64,000 nucleotides of DNA from Adineta vaga. Taxonomy: Eukaryota; Rotifera. The stretch covers positions 10,106,001 through 10,170,000 of the forward strand of contig CP075496.1 of the NCBI GenBank assembly GCA_021613535.1, read 5' to 3'. The position numbers and the translations under genes were made by a program. How positions within the stretch are numbered: the first letter of the stretch is position 1; every line of letters starts with the position of its first letter. Positions 34,923 to 47,509 of this stretch are shown here, one piece after another. The notes beneath the pieces were generated by a model, which saw nothing but the letters and a program-made list of their open reading frames with translations, did not search any database and had not been told where the DNA came from.

Positions 34923-35888
34923 ATGGTGTCATCCAACACCGATGCAATTATCTATTGGAATAATCTATCGTTAGGAATGAATCGTTATTTTTCAATAATT
35001 ATTTTTCTTTTTGGCACAATTGGAAGTATACTTAACATATTTGTTCTATCTCATCGTGAACTTCGAAATAATTCATGTTCATTATATTTTCTTTCATCGT
35101 CAATTGCTAATCTTATCGCAATATGTTTCGGTCTAACAACACGAATGTTATCCGGTTGGGCTTTGGATTTAACAAATACAATCGATTGGCTGTGTAAACT
35201 TCGTGCTTTTGTCTTATTTTTTTCAAGAAATATTGCTCTATGGACAATCATGTTTGCAGCATTTGATCGTTGGCTTCTATCATCCGGTAATATACATCAT
35301 CGAGCAAAAAGTACATTGAAAAATGCTTTTCGTACAATTCTTCTGATCATTACTCTTTCCGCAATTATATACAGTCCAATTTTCTACTGTTATAAAGCAA
35401 ATCTTATTCAAACTCCACTCAAATGCTATGGTGAAACGAGTCTTTGTCGTATATCGAATGATTTATTATATGCATTCGTAACAATTCTATTTCCAATTAT
35501 AATTATGTTTATATTTGGCTTACAAACAATATTTAATATTCGTCATGTCCGTAATCGTATTGGCATAGTAAATATTACAGTTGCTAAACAAAAAGAATTA
35601 TCAAGAAAAAAACTAGATCGTCAACTTTTTCTAATGCTTTTTATTCAAATTATTCTTCTAAGTTTATTTACTTTACCACAAGCAATACAAAAATTGTATA
35701 CTACATACGAGTCGACTCAAGCACAGACATCTTTAGACACTGTAATTGAAACATTTGCATTCAATTTCGTATTGTTATTGACTTATGTTGCGAATGGTAT
35801 GCCATTTTATATTTATACATTATGTGGAGGAACGGTATTTCGAAATGTACTGACTCAGATGATTCAAAAATGTATTCAGAAATATTGA
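34923..35888 (+). CDS. rhodopsin-class GPCR, paralogue 1
   Basis: Intronless 321-residue seven-helix receptor. TM1 lies at about 22-43 with GSILNIFVLS, TM2 about 57-75. TM3 starts with Cys91 (paired with Cys in PLKCYGE of loop 2) and ends in DRW at 115-117 in place of DRY. TM7 carries NGMPFYIYTL in place of NPxxY. The N-terminus has a glycosylation site (NNLS) and no signal peptide. Charged loop 3 and short C-tail are present. Three paralogues lie at 49.6, 53.7 and 57.9 kb. Ligand unknown; small-peptide receptors are the most similar group by motif, but this is inference. Confidence 0.88.
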   Translation: MVSSNTDAIIYWNNLSLGMNRYFSIIIFLFGTIGSILNIFVLSHRELRNNSCSLYFLSSSIANLIAICFGLTTRMLSGWALDLTNTIDWLCKLRAFVLFFSRNIALWTIMFAAFDRWLLSSGNIHHRAKSTLKNAFRTILLIITLSAIIYSPIFYCYKANLIQTPLKCYGETSLCRISNDLLYAFVTILFPIIIMFIFGLQTIFNIRHVRNRIGIVNITVAKQKELSRKKLDRQLFLMLFIQIILLSLFTLPQAIQKLYTTYESTQAQTSLDTVIETFAFNFVLLLTYVANGMPFYIYTLCGGTVFRNVLTQMIQKCIQKY

Positions 35889-36232
35889 TTGCCTGAATCT
35901 ATCAAACAATTAATCTCATAGGTGTATTCAATAATAAAAATCGTTGTTCAAATTGAAATTTTCTTTTTTCTTAAACAGAAGTCTACTAGTGATAATGATA
36001 TACACAGATGATTTTGACATGCCATTCACTATGATTGTTGACTATGTCAAAAGCAGATGTGCTTTTTCCATTTCTTGTGTTTACTTCAAAGAAATATGTA
36101 GAATTTAGAAGAGTGGTATTCTTTAACATTCTTTTGCTAAAGTATCCGTTAAATTTATTTTTGAGTAATGAGCAAGAAATCCAATCAGTATTTGTCTCAC
36201 GAACAACATATATTCGAAATACCTGTAACTTT
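35889..36232. other. convergent spacer
   Basis: Between the GPCR 3' end (+) and the next minus-strand gene's 3' end. A short frame from 36035 is not convincing. Confidence 0.4.
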
Positions 36233-36879
36233 TCAATAATAACATCGTAAATGTCGAGTAAAACCGATATCTTGAACGTATGACCACGAATTAGTAATCC
36301 AGATGATACGCCATTGATTCATGTCACATTCATAATAAATTGATATATTAGCTGTAGAAGAACCAGTTATTCTACGACAGAATCCAAGAGGATCCCATTG
36401 AGTTGGAATTGTTGTACTCCATTGCGATAAACAACCAACATCATTTGAGAAATAAAAACTGTTACTTCGAAGGTCTAAGCATTCGGTATATCTTGGATTT
36501 GAATTATTGACAATATTACATGTGACTGTATTGCCATCAATCAATTGATTCGGTATAAAACGAGCAGTAATTACATCCGTTGTTACTATCAACATCATGG
36601 ATAGTTAAATATATCCAAGGAAAAAATAACTTACTAGTAGTTGAAGAACTGATTGTTATTGTTTTAGTTGTAACTATTAAAACAATGACTGGAACAAATA
36701 TCGCAGCCAAAGTGAATAATATAAGTATTAACAAGAGAAAAAACCATAAACTAATTTTAAACCAATGATTTCTATTACAAAAAAAAGAGTAAATAAAGAA
36801 CGTTTTATGTTAATAAAACTTATTTGGCATACGATGATGATGATGAAATTTGATTCGTATTTGTATTTATATCATTCAT
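36233..36879 (-). CDS. small type II membrane protein
   Basis: Three exons. Exon 1 is 36879-36833 (MNDINTNTNQISSSSS), the second starts near 36771 and encodes NHWFKISLWFFLLLILILF, and the last runs to 36233 after an intron near 36590-36640. The transmembrane helix lies at about residues 22-45. The outer part has Thr-rich residues then an extracellular domain with several Cys (TVTCNIV, YTECLDL, GCLSQW, GFCRRI, YYECDMN, LRCYY) and N-glycosylation sites. It resembles in plan the larger stalked proteins at 32.7-34.1 and 59.8-61.8 kb. Function unknown. Confidence 0.62.
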
Positions 36880-38349
36880 CGTTTCAACCTCAATTATTGC
36901 CTCAAGAATTAAGTTAGATAATATCCTTAATACCCTTGTTGGATGTGTCTTATTCGGCTAAATCGACTAGGAAACACATGGCATCGAACATGTGTCTTAA
37001 TAGAAAAAAAAGCAAGTCTTTATCATCTATCATCTCTGTGACATATCAAATACTATTTCAACATATTCTTTATATATCTATATGACAATTAACTATATAT
37101 CTGTAAAATTTAAAGTGACAAAAAAATTGATTATTTCTGTAGGATTTATAAAAAAAAACGAATGTCTTACTGTTACGCCTCACTAAATTACTTTTTATTT
37201 TTATCATTACTTTGACAATAGTTTCTTGAGATTGTTGTCTATTTGATTAATGGAAAAGTTATTTTATGATTTTTTCAGATACTATGGGTCAATCAAGGCA
37301 CAATATATAGTAGTATTTACTTCATAATATAGAAAAAGAAAACATAAACGAATAGATTCGACGTTTGTCAACAAAATTTACTATAAAACCATAGAAAAAT
37401 ATCATAGAGAATTACATTATATTTAAAAAAGGATTTACCAAGAGTACATACATTATACAAAGCGTCTGAGCCGAAAACTATGGGCGTAACCCGATATAAG
37501 ATTACATGTTATATCTGAATTCGCTTCTTTATGAAAATTACTATAGAAAGTAATAAACTATTTCGACTATGTTCCATAGAATAATTACGTACATTCAATA
37601 TTTAATAAGAACTCATTATGATATTTTTGTGTAATACAATGTGTATTTATTCAGTCAGTCAGGCAAAGAAACCTTCTAGCAATAGTATTTTAAGAAATAT
37701 GAATTCATTAAATACAACATGATGTGGTTTATTGTATGGTGGCATTTTTCCAAGATAAAGAAAGTTATTCAAGTTATATTCTCTACTTATAGTTTTCTAG
37801 ATGTCTAGAAAAGAACAACAACGTCTCGTCTGGGAAAAAAGATAAATTTCTTGGTGGTTACATTTTTTTTACAACTTCAATAAATATTTAAGTAGTTCAC
37901 TCTTCTCTGACAACACCGTCTGTTGAATCGTGTATGCATGATGAGAGCCAAAGTAGTAAATAATTACAATAAACTCTTTATTTTGAAATATAAAAATACA
38001 TGTCTATAACTAAAAATAATACACTGGATACAAATAGATACACATTTACAGGCCATAAGGAAATCTATTGACGATTGTACTTCGCATTATATTATTTAAA
38101 AATATAAATGATGAAATAATTCATAGAAAAGATTGGAAGGAATTTATTCACAAATAATAAAAACTAGACTAAAATTAGAAAGCTATTAAATGTTATCTAT
38201 TTGTATTCCAGATTAATTACTATTATCAGAACCATGATTCAGTTTTGTATTATTTGATCGACAAAAATCTTATTGAATCCAATTTGGTAGAAATACTACC
38301 TTGTATAACAGTTAAGACAATAATTCTTGTTCGTTCTTTCTTGGAAATC
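36880..38349. other. intergenic region
   Basis: AT-rich, no domain-bearing frame. It includes the promoter of the small membrane protein gene and the 3' flank of the ETS gene. Confidence 0.45.
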
Positions 38350-38880
38350 TTATGTTAAAAAACTGATTGTTCGATTGTTGTTTTCATCGACAAAGCAACT
38401 TTTTAATGTTTCAGATGAAAATTGAAATGTATAACGAGTATTCGTTTTTTGCATGATATTTGATTTATAATACCATCTTATTGCTCGAGCAAACTTATCA
38501 TAAGTCATTTTTTGATTCGACTGTCGACTTTTCACTGCTTGCCATAGTTCTGCAACTTTTTCGGGTTGATGTATCTGAAAGATTCCTTTGTGACGATCAG
38601 TAAACGATGCATAGGATTCATAATGCGGTTTTGTTACAAGAAGTATCAAGAATTCGAATAGACGAGGAGATCGAAGGCGTGATGATGATACATCAGGTAA
38701 TAACCATTCCTTTCTGTCTAGTGGTATATCGGATAATTCAAATGAAACTTTATATAACCAATCATGAATATCTGCTACAGCTGTTGTAGAATCTTGATCC
38801 AAAGGTGTATCATCAATATTAAAATTAACCACATCATCCAAAAGAAATAGTTCATCATTTTCATCAATATCGTAAAACAT
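38350..38880 (-). CDS. divergent ETS-domain transcription factor
   Basis: About 176 residues when started at MFYDIDEND. Upstream Met codons in the same frame exist (to 38997), but the acidic N-terminal stretch beginning there looks like the true start. The ETS domain (about residues 75-160) has PRLFEFLILLV, FTDRHKGIFQIHQPEKVAEL with the W following, and MTYDKFARAIRWYYKSNI, corresponding to the recognition helix with its paired Arg. The final strand reads TRYTFQF. RAIRWYY replaces the usual RALRYYY. It is likely a DNA-binding regulator; the site preference may differ. The N-terminus is acidic and lacks a Pointed domain in what is visible. Confidence 0.78.
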   Translation of the reverse strand: MFYDIDENDELFLLDDVVNFNIDDTPLDQDSTTAVADIHDWLYKVSFELSDIPLDRKEWLLPDVSSSRLRSPRLFEFLILLVTKPHYESYASFTDRHKGIFQIHQPEKVAELWQAVKSRQSNQKMTYDKFARAIRWYYKSNIMQKTNTRYTFQFSSETLKSCFVDENNNRTISFLT

Positions 38881-40335
38881 TGTTAAATATTTGATTAATT
38901 GAACGCAAGAACGTAGAAGAAAATTCTGTTTGCAATTGCAACAATGCTGTTTGTAAAATACTGTGATTTTGAATGAAACAAAGGCTGAAAACGGCAATGT
39001 TTTTTTGTTGACGGTCGATAGTAAAAAAAATAGACGTAAAACACAAGTGTATGTGAGAGGAAAGAAAAAAACGTCTTTCGCCGAAACGTGTATGCTTGTC
39101 TATGGTTGTATGCGTATGTGCATGTGTCTCCATGTTGATAATTGTTCCCTTTTTATAGACTAAAATCATGTTGGAATATACCAAATAAAATAGTAACCAA
39201 GAGGCTCTTTCAAATGCGCTGGCTACTGACTTTGAAAATAGAAAAGAATAACATCATATAAATTGACTGAGAAGAAGGATTGTTGGTATTTTCGTCAAGC
39301 TGATGAGATTTCAAAGAAATACATTTTATCATATCGATACAAGTTGATCATTGAGAACATTATGAATCAGTTGTAGCGTTGTTTCGAAGAATTTTTCAAT
39401 CAAACGAAAGGTACGACTGTTTTTTTTTCAAAAGTAATGATGAGAATTCTAGAGATTTTATCAGTTTCATTCGAGATTATTTTTGTAGAATAATATGATG
39501 AACTATTTTAATACGCATTAAAATAAACTTTATTTTTCTAAGAAAAACGAAAGCAACTTTCCAACATGTGATCAAGTCATTTTCTTTTCTTTCCATAAAA
39601 CAACATCTAGATATAACGGATTGTTGACACACTTATAGACAAAGTTTTTTCTGCTCTGATAAGAATAGCGAGCAACTTTCTTCACAGATCAAAATATATA
39701 TAAATACTTCAAAACTAACCTGTTTGGTAATATTATAAGTAAATATCTTTTTCTCAGAAATTGACTTGAACTACGATAAGTAAAGCTTGTTAAACATATC
39801 GATAGATTGTATCGAAAACAGAAAAATCCCGGTATCATTTGCAATATGTCATGTGGTAATGATGATTTTGTTTGTTATATTCATATTTTTCTACTATATT
39901 CGATCATTTATACACTTATTTATGAGATATTTTTTCACACGAAATATGATTAAATATTGTTATCAGGTATGCTTTAGAAAAAAATCGTCGTTTGAAATAT
40001 TATTGAGAACGATTCCATATGATACAGCGAAAATATCAGAGAAGTCTACATTTGATTGTATCACTCTTGAGTTTTATTCAGAAATATATGGTCATATCAC
40101 TTCAACGTACCTAATATAGATTAAAATATATCTGTTCAGAAAGTACAACATTCTTCTTCATAATTGATTATATAGAAGCATATTTTCGATATTGGTTTCT
40201 TAAATTTAATTCGAACAAAAACCCACACCGATCACAAAATATTCATTTCTAGAAGAATAATACTCATCACCACCAATAATACATGATTTATATCTAAGAA
40301 AGATCAAAAACATTCATAAGAAACTTTCGAAATTT
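38881..40335. other. intergenic region
   Basis: Contains the ETS gene's 5' side and a 110-codon plus-strand frame (39787-40119), which is hydrophobic and low in evidence. It is not annotated as a gene. Confidence 0.4.
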
Positions 40336-41241
40336 TCACTTACTTTGACTTATTGCATTACTTTCAACATACGATAGTAAACATTGATTTAGATTCGCAT
40401 TACAATCATCAGTCAAACAATAACATCGATTATAAATCATCGTAGAATTATTCGTATCAGTATTTTCCAGATTTTCTTTCCATCGAATATAAAATGCTCC
40501 TGATGTTTCATTATAATCTTGTTGAACATTTGATTTACCAATCATTCGTTGCATTTTATCAATTTGATCAGCTAAAACATATTCATAATCTTCATCAGGT
40601 AAAGCAACTAATGTTAAGTAACTTCCATTATCCATTTCTAAATACATACAAACAACTGTATGATTTTGTACATAATCTTCACATTGTGTCATATTAATAT
40701 AAGGTGTGGAATCTCGTACACAATAATAGGTAGAATTTAACACACCAATTGGTGTATCTTGACAAAAAATAGCTGAATCATCAGCAGTTAACGATGGTAT
40801 TGGTGAAGGAAGAGGTGCCAGAGCTGGATTTGTATCAACAGATTGTTTACATGTTGTGAAATTTTCATTACAAAGATTTGTTGCACAAATACAAAGTAAA
40901 TCAATATCAAAATATTCGAATGGTAATTGTGAACAAAGACCATAGCCTGTATCACTCGCACTTGTAAAACCTGAACAACGTTGTGTTACAAGTCGATAAG
41001 AATTTGTTAGATAAATACAATCATGTGATATAGTTGAATCAGTACCATTATTAAAGAATTCATAAACACAATATTCACAATTAGTAAAAACATCTGTATC
41101 ACCAAAATCTGTTGCACATGTTAAATTTTGACGATTTGTAATAGTATTTAATTGGAAAGGTGAATTGTTAAAGAAACTTTCACTAGAATAGATCAGAATT
41201 GATAATAGAAATAGAAAGAAATGCATGTGATCAATTTCCAA
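40336..41241 (-). CDS. secreted two-unit Ly6-like protein
   Basis: Intronless 301-residue protein with a signal peptide (MHFFLFLLSILIYSS; the Met 5 codons upstream is an alternative start). Two cysteine-rich units each end in a three-finger-like signature: CICATNLCNENF (residues about 118-130) and CYCLTDDCNANL (near 280). They are separated by a Pro/Ser/Thr linker. Many N-glycosylation sites and spaced cysteines fit extracellular exposure. No GPI tail or TM at the C-terminus, so it is probably secreted. The ligand is unknown. Confidence 0.68.
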   Translation of the reverse strand: MEIDHMHFFLFLLSILIYSSESFFNNSPFQLNTITNRQNLTCATDFGDTDVFTNCEYCVYEFFNNGTDSTISHDCIYLTNSYRLVTQRCSGFTSASDTGYGLCSQLPFEYFDIDLLCICATNLCNENFTTCKQSVDTNPALAPLPSPIPSLTADDSAIFCQDTPIGVLNSTYYCVRDSTPYINMTQCEDYVQNHTVVCMYLEMDNGSYLTLVALPDEDYEYVLADQIDKMQRMIGKSNVQQDYNETSGAFYIRWKENLENTDTNNSTMIYNRCYCLTDDCNANLNQCLLSYVESNAISQSK

Positions 41242-41883
41242 TCAAGTCAAATAATGTTGTGTTGCTTTCTACTTTCTCTTTCTTTCATATAGTTTATTTA
41301 AATATCATGAAAGATTGATTGAGTATAGCCCTACAACGAAATACGAAGCAAAAAACAAATCGTGCATCAAGGACAAAAAGTTGATTATGAATAAGAATGC
41401 GTCAAGAAAGAAAAATGTACGTCGTTTGTCTTGAATAATGTTGTTTTAGTTTAAAACAAAATAATATTTTCTTTTAACCAAAAAGTACATCTCTGTGAAT
41501 AATGTTCTCTTGATGATATGGATCGACAAGCGATTTACATTTCTAACCTTTAGTACGTTTTATGGCCTTTGCTTTACAAGACATTGGTAAATTAATGGCA
41601 AGAAGTAAGTAAAATCATGAAAAAAGACATTCAATTTTTTTTTTCATATACCTTATTAGAAAAATAAAAGAATATTTATCAAGGGATCTCATCAAAGAAG
41701 AAGAAGAACGTAACAATCAATAAATCAAATAAGAATGCAATTCACGTATACGCCTGTGCAGAAGACCAAGTCTAGTAAAACTATAAAAAAATATGTCCTT
41801 CACAATAGACATCGAAGAGAGAGAGAGAGAAAAAAACGTTCACAAATATGTACAACATTTATCACAGCATGGTAAGGATGAAT
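41242..41883. other. intergenic region
   Basis: Between the Ly6-like gene and the phosphatase 3' end. It includes a GA-rich tract near 41818-41830. Nothing else recognised. Confidence 0.45.
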
Positions 41884-43616
41884 TTAATTCTTTTCAGAAA
41901 CAGATGATAGAAGAGAATTACCATAGGATCGTTTCAATTCATTTAGATCATAAAAATATGAATTTGGTGTTATTGATTGACAATCATTTTTAAATCTAAC
42001 TTCTCTTTCATTATATAACATTCTTACTAAAATCTGATGAGGATCATCTTCATGTTGATAGATTTCCCATTGAAGATTTGCAGCCATCGATGAAACTTGA
42101 GCACCGCGCCAATGATTATTTTCATAAGTATAGATATCATTTCGATCGACTGCTTGATCAGATAAACCAGGAATTTGTAGGAGTGAAGTAAATGGAATAA
42201 TTGTTTCAGCATGAGCAAAACGAAGATGTCCCGCAATGGTTTTATTCGGATGTTCAATACATGTATCAATAGACGAAAAGAAATCGATTAATAATGGTTT
42301 TGCCATGTCATAAGTAACTGTTCTTCCTTCGATTGATGGACCTTTGATATAAAATTCCTTGAAAAGAAACAAAACGTAAATAAGAAAGATCAGTCCATAG
42401 ATGATTTACCTGGGCATCATTGATATATGCAAACCACTTTGATTCTTCTTGATTGAAGTATTTTGCTAATATTTTGATTGAATGAGATTCATTAAGTGCA
42501 GGTGCAATTGAGAACATATTATAAAGCCAGAGAACAACATTAATTTCATTTGTTTTTTTTGTTTCATTAAATGAATCAATATTTTCATTAGATAAAGCAT
42601 TTTCATACTTTCCATTGATTAATAAATTAACAAATTCGTTTTGATAGATTCTTTGTAAAACTTGTTGAGCTAAGATTTTTGTTTGTTCGGAATTTTTAAT
42701 TGTATTCAATTTCGTTCGAATATGTAAATCATTTTTTTTAAAATCCATATATCTTGAACATATTTTATGGAAATAGAGTAAATTTTTATTGGGATTTTGA
42801 CTTGATATCTGGATTAGATTGAGATTTTGTTAAACCAGAAAGAAAATGTTCGGCACTATCCATTGCACGTTTTTTTCCACTTGTCATGACATGAATCGTA
42901 TTGGATGAAGTAAATAATGATTGAAAACGAGAATACAAACGTTCGCCAATACCAATATGTTCAGTTTTACCTAATTCAGTTAATTCTCCACGTCTATTTA
43001 CATAACAATAAACTTCCACATATGAAAAAATAAGATGATCAACTTACCCCAAGGAATTATTTGCATCCATAAATCGTTCAATATCTTCTTTTAATTGTTC
43101 ACCGAGAGGTGTTAACATATTCTTTTGTTTAGCTAAATGCCAAATTCTTAAAGTTTGAAGATCATAATCATGACAAGTAAGAGTTCGACTTCCATGTCTG
43201 GCAAGAAGTTGTACACAAACAGGTTTATAACCAATAGGCGTTGAACTTAATCTATATTCATGTGATGGATTTTCGTATGGTGTTTTTGTTGAATAATGTC
43301 GTATATGATCATCTTCATCAAAAGCAGTGGATACATTTGAATCGTTTAAAATGGATCGTTGAATATGTAAACTGTTTGTTCGAAGGTATTTTGAAGTCAA
43401 AATGATACTTTCAGTACTAGAACTTCTATTCAATTGTTCAATAAAGTGAATTTGATGAATATCATCCATATTAAATAAGGTATATAAAGTTGAATCGTAA
43501 ATATGATAAAGTTTCCATAAATATGGATAGAACTGCGTTGATGTTTTATTGGAATTCTGATTCATTGTTGTATACAAAGCCATCCGATGATTTTTACAAG
43601 TGATATCTATAAACAT
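41884..43616 (-). CDS. MINPP1: MINPP1-like histidine phosphatase, frameshifted
   Basis: Branch-2 histidine acid phosphatase related to multiple inositol polyphosphate phosphatase. The exon from 43616 (true start uncertain; a 5' exon with a signal peptide is likely upstream of the acceptor at 43616) runs to 43048, then 42993-42410 and 42357-41884. The catalytic LLARHGSRTL (RHG) lies in the first exon and the second catalytic HAE in HLRFAHAETIIPF. MTSGKKRAMDSAEHFL fits the MINPP substrate loop. In the second exon a one-base shift occurs near 42786-42796: the frame changes after SNPDIKSK, and homology resumes with LLYFHKICSRY. So the genomic reading frame is broken once. The protein otherwise looks complete, ending in the expected C-terminal strands. 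Confidence 0.75.
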
Positions 43617-46331
43617 AAGTTTTATCTTTTCTTTGTATATTCACCTAGATCTATCTATAGAATTTTATCTTTGGACTATGGAATTTACTTTATAGCTCTG
43701 AATGATAATCAGATATTGATTGTGGTTATACATATATATATGTATCGGTTGGATGGAGATGATGTCATTAATTGAGGATTTTCACAAGATTATGTAATTA
43801 CTCGGTCAAATGAAAGAAAAGGAAATTGAGGCAATGATTTATTCTCATTATTTCTTTATAGCAAAGAACAAAAAATTTATGTTTTTTTTTAGTAAAAATA
43901 ATATTGAAAAAGAACATGAATATGCTAATGAAATTCGTCATTTTTTTCTCATTTCCTTTCTTGAATATCGTGTATATTGTAAGTAGCTATTTATTAGAAA
44001 TGAAAAGATTTAACTATACAATGACGTTATCAATGTTTTGTGTGTATATATCGATAACTAAACTTATCTTTTCATATGTTAGATAATTGCTTTGAAGTAG
44101 CGTTATAAAAAAAAAGTACCTCATGCATAAGAAAATATAATAGAAATATAATGTTTCTATTCTGATATTTTATATAATCCTATCCTATCCTAATTCAAAT
44201 GTAAAACGTGTGAACTATACTGTCTTTTTTTTTCGAACATATTTTGTAATCAAAAGACAAAATCGATTGTCTGTCAAAATATATAAACAGCTGTGTCATT
44301 ACCTTTTCTTCCTTCTTGTTAACTTGTATAGTCACAGCACGTGTATATCCTCTTCTATTGCATTCAACTAGTAACTATGTAATAGAATTATAAAAGAATA
44401 GGAGTATCGTCAAGCACAACGGACTGTTTTCTTTTCAAGACGTCACTCAGTAACAAGCAGCTGGCGTTACACATATGCATCCCACCTAAAATTGTTTCAT
44501 GAAAAAGAAAGAAGAGAAAAGAGGAATGACGTAAATTGTTCGCATTAAAAAAAGATGGAGAAAAAAGGTGCTTAAAACAGTGAGATTCTTATTTATAAAA
44601 AAAGAAAAGAAACATCTACGTCGTATATAAGTAATGAATTAATTTCCTCAAGTTAGAAAAGAAGAGGATGTATACAACGACAGGAATAGTAAGAAAGTAG
44701 TTTTATGTTGGAATTATTCTATCGTAGAAGAAAATAAGCGAGAGAACGTAAGAAAAAGAACGAGTATATACGGATAATACGATTTCGGTAAGGTCTGTCT
44801 CGTGATATATTATATCTCTGCTAATATCACAGTAGGATTGTGTATCTGATGGATAAGATTTTTCTATATTTTACTCCATACGTCTGCCAATAACAGATGT
44901 TTATCAGTTCTAAAGAAAGTTGGTCTTTCTCGGAAAAATAAACTATTTTCGAAGCTTATTTTCTGATGAAAAAGAATACTTTTGACTTTTATTCAAAAAT
45001 TTCTTTGAAATGTTCTTTTATTATATATATATATCACTATTTGTCATACTCTAATGGTGATCGCATAAATCATCCTTATCATTCGCTTATGATATTAACC
45101 AAATATATCGTTTTCGTCCGTTTCGATATGATCACATAATTCTCATCCATAAAAAACAAATACATTCAAAACATCAATCAATTGAAATGCATAAGATTCT
45201 TTTTGAAAAGAAAAACAACAAACAAATTAAATCATGAATCATCACATCAACTATTCTATTAGATTTGTCGATGTATAATTCTTTTTTATTCTTCACATGG
45301 CAAAATCATGACATAGAAAACGCTAAACAAATCCCTCTAGGAAAAAAAGAACGCATTTTACATACTTTTCTGTGATACATTAATCTTGCGTGCACTTTTA
45401 GCGGATTGGTGTATTATATATTGATTGAATTTTATGAAAAGATGCATTTACTTGTCAAAATGAATTGCGTCAATCATAGAAGGTAAATAGACATATCAAG
45501 ATATTTTATCATTAGACGCATTTAAACGCCTATGAATCCACAAAGGATATCTAGGTTTATTTCTTTTTATGAATTAAATATTCAATATGTTATATAAATG
45601 ACATAGTGAGAAAAATCATGTGAAAAACAAAGCAGTGACTTTTTAAATATATATCTACATGAGCACAATGATTTCGAAATATCAGATGCGAATGAAACAT
45701 CAGCTGATTATCTTCTAATTTACTTTTCAACACAAAACCGATTGCATTAGAATAGTTGAAGAATGTATTATTTTTGGAACTTTGGTGCCCACTTTTACGA
45801 CAAATAGATTATTCTATTCGTGAGAAATGATATCAACTGTATTAGATTTTCTTTTCTATCTCTCATTAGAATAATTACTAAAATTTTTGCACAAATTAAT
45901 ATCAATCTAAGAAGTTATTCTAATGATCAAAATCAACGTAAACATGTTTTGTATTTATCATTTATTATTAAAAAGAAATAAAAAAAATATCCTTGAGGTA
46001 TTAAGCATCGTATCAATCATGAAAAAAATATACCTTTCGTTCTCTTCTTCTTCTTCTTCATTAATTTAACTCAACCGAGGCAAGAAAAAAAAACATCGAA
46101 CAAAATCAATTCAAACGGTTATCATTTGACTCGAACACACGAAATACAGGTAAATACCAAAATAAAAACGTAAAATACAACTGCTCTATTTAACCAAATA
46201 CGCTATAAGTTTCAATTTCTGAAAATTGATTTTCGACTCAGAAAAACAATTTATTAGTCTCGCGTAAGTATATCAAATCAACTACGCATTGACGTCATTC
46301 GTTAAATTCATCTACTTTTAATTTAAGAACG
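43617..46331. other. long intergenic region
   Basis: 2.7 kb of AT-rich sequence with no convincing frames, repeats or RNA genes. A 5' exon of the phosphatase may lie within its first 200 bases; no single exon could be chosen. Confidence 0.4.
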
Positions 46332-47288
46332 ATGATGCCTCGACGTTCATGTATACGTAAACTATGCAATCCAAGTAATATTATCAATCGAAAATGTTCA
46401 CCTAAAGATACAGATGAACATATTATATCGGATATGCAATTCAGTCCAGATAATACATGGAAGAAAAAAGTACAAATACAAGTTAAAGTTAATAATGCAT
46501 TGAATTATCCGGAAATTGAACCACCAACAAATCATTCACAATCGATTTGTTTTCGTTTAAATCCTTCGATATCAAAATCTTTACCATCATTAGAAATGAA
46601 AAAGAAAAATGTCGCTATTGAACTTTATTATAATGCGAAATTGCAAGATAAGATTGATCATTGTGAACCAAAACTTCATGTAGATCTTTCCTATTGTCAA
46701 ATAATTGATCGTGATATGGTCATTATTGTGAATCAAATTATTCTCGAAAAAAAATGTACAGAACTTTGGTTGTATGGAAATCATATAACATCACAAGGAA
46801 TTGCGATATTAGCACAAAGTTTAGTTAGAAATTCGACATTAAAAAGTCTTGATCTTTCATTTAATCAAATTTCGGATGCTGGCGTACGTTTTCTCGCTGT
46901 TTCACTTTTACCTGATCAATATTCTGCATTGAAAATTGTTTATCTAAGTAAAAATGGCATTTGCGATGATGGTGCAATGTATTTATCTGAAATGCTTCAA
47001 AGAAATCGTACGATAACTGAATTATGGTTATCAAATAATGAAATTGGAAATCGAGGTGTTAAACAATTAGCTAATGTCTTAGCATATCATAATGAAACAT
47101 TGAAAGTTTTATCACTTTCAGCAAATATATTCATAACTGATTTATGTTTAGATGATTTAATTAAAATCTTTGAACATAATGGAACATTAAAGAAAATTTG
47201 GATGAAAGATTGTAATTTTTCGGAATATACAAAATTGAAACTTGTCGATCGAGCAAAACGAAAAAGTCAAATTCATATTGATTTATAA
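46332..47288 (+). CDS. ribonuclease-inhibitor-type LRR protein
   Basis: Intronless 318-residue protein. A basic, low-complexity N-terminus (about 130 residues) is followed by RI/NLRC3-type leucine-rich repeats: ELWLYGNHITSQGIAILAQS, LKSLDLSFNQISDAGVRFLA, LKIVYLSKNGICDDGAMYLS, ELWLSNNEIGNRGVKQLA and LKVLSLSANIF. About five to six repeats of about 28 residues would form a curved solenoid for protein binding. No NACHT or other effector domain is present. The exact partner is unknown. Confidence 0.8.
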   Translation: MMPRRSCIRKLCNPSNIINRKCSPKDTDEHIISDMQFSPDNTWKKKVQIQVKVNNALNYPEIEPPTNHSQSICFRLNPSISKSLPSLEMKKKNVAIELYYNAKLQDKIDHCEPKLHVDLSYCQIIDRDMVIIVNQIILEKKCTELWLYGNHITSQGIAILAQSLVRNSTLKSLDLSFNQISDAGVRFLAVSLLPDQYSALKIVYLSKNGICDDGAMYLSEMLQRNRTITELWLSNNEIGNRGVKQLANVLAYHNETLKVLSLSANIFITDLCLDDLIKIFEHNGTLKKIWMKDCNFSEYTKLKLVDRAKRKSQIHIDL

Positions 47289-47509
47289 CATTTCTTTACA
47301 TATATATATATATTTTTTTTTGTTTGTTTAATAAAAAAAATAAAACTTTCCAAACAATCTTGATCATATTCTACGTTTTGTTTTCATACTTATCTTTACA
47401 TAGAAAGAAAGAAACAACAATAACAACAGACGATGATCATACCATATTTTTCTTATCAGAAAATACATTAGACAAAAAAAAACATAGTTTTTGAAAGAAT
47501 AAAATTATA

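Noticed and set aside
39787-40119. 110-codon plus-strand frame
   Set aside because: Hydrophobic, AT-driven composition, no family, no clear start context; kept as noncoding.
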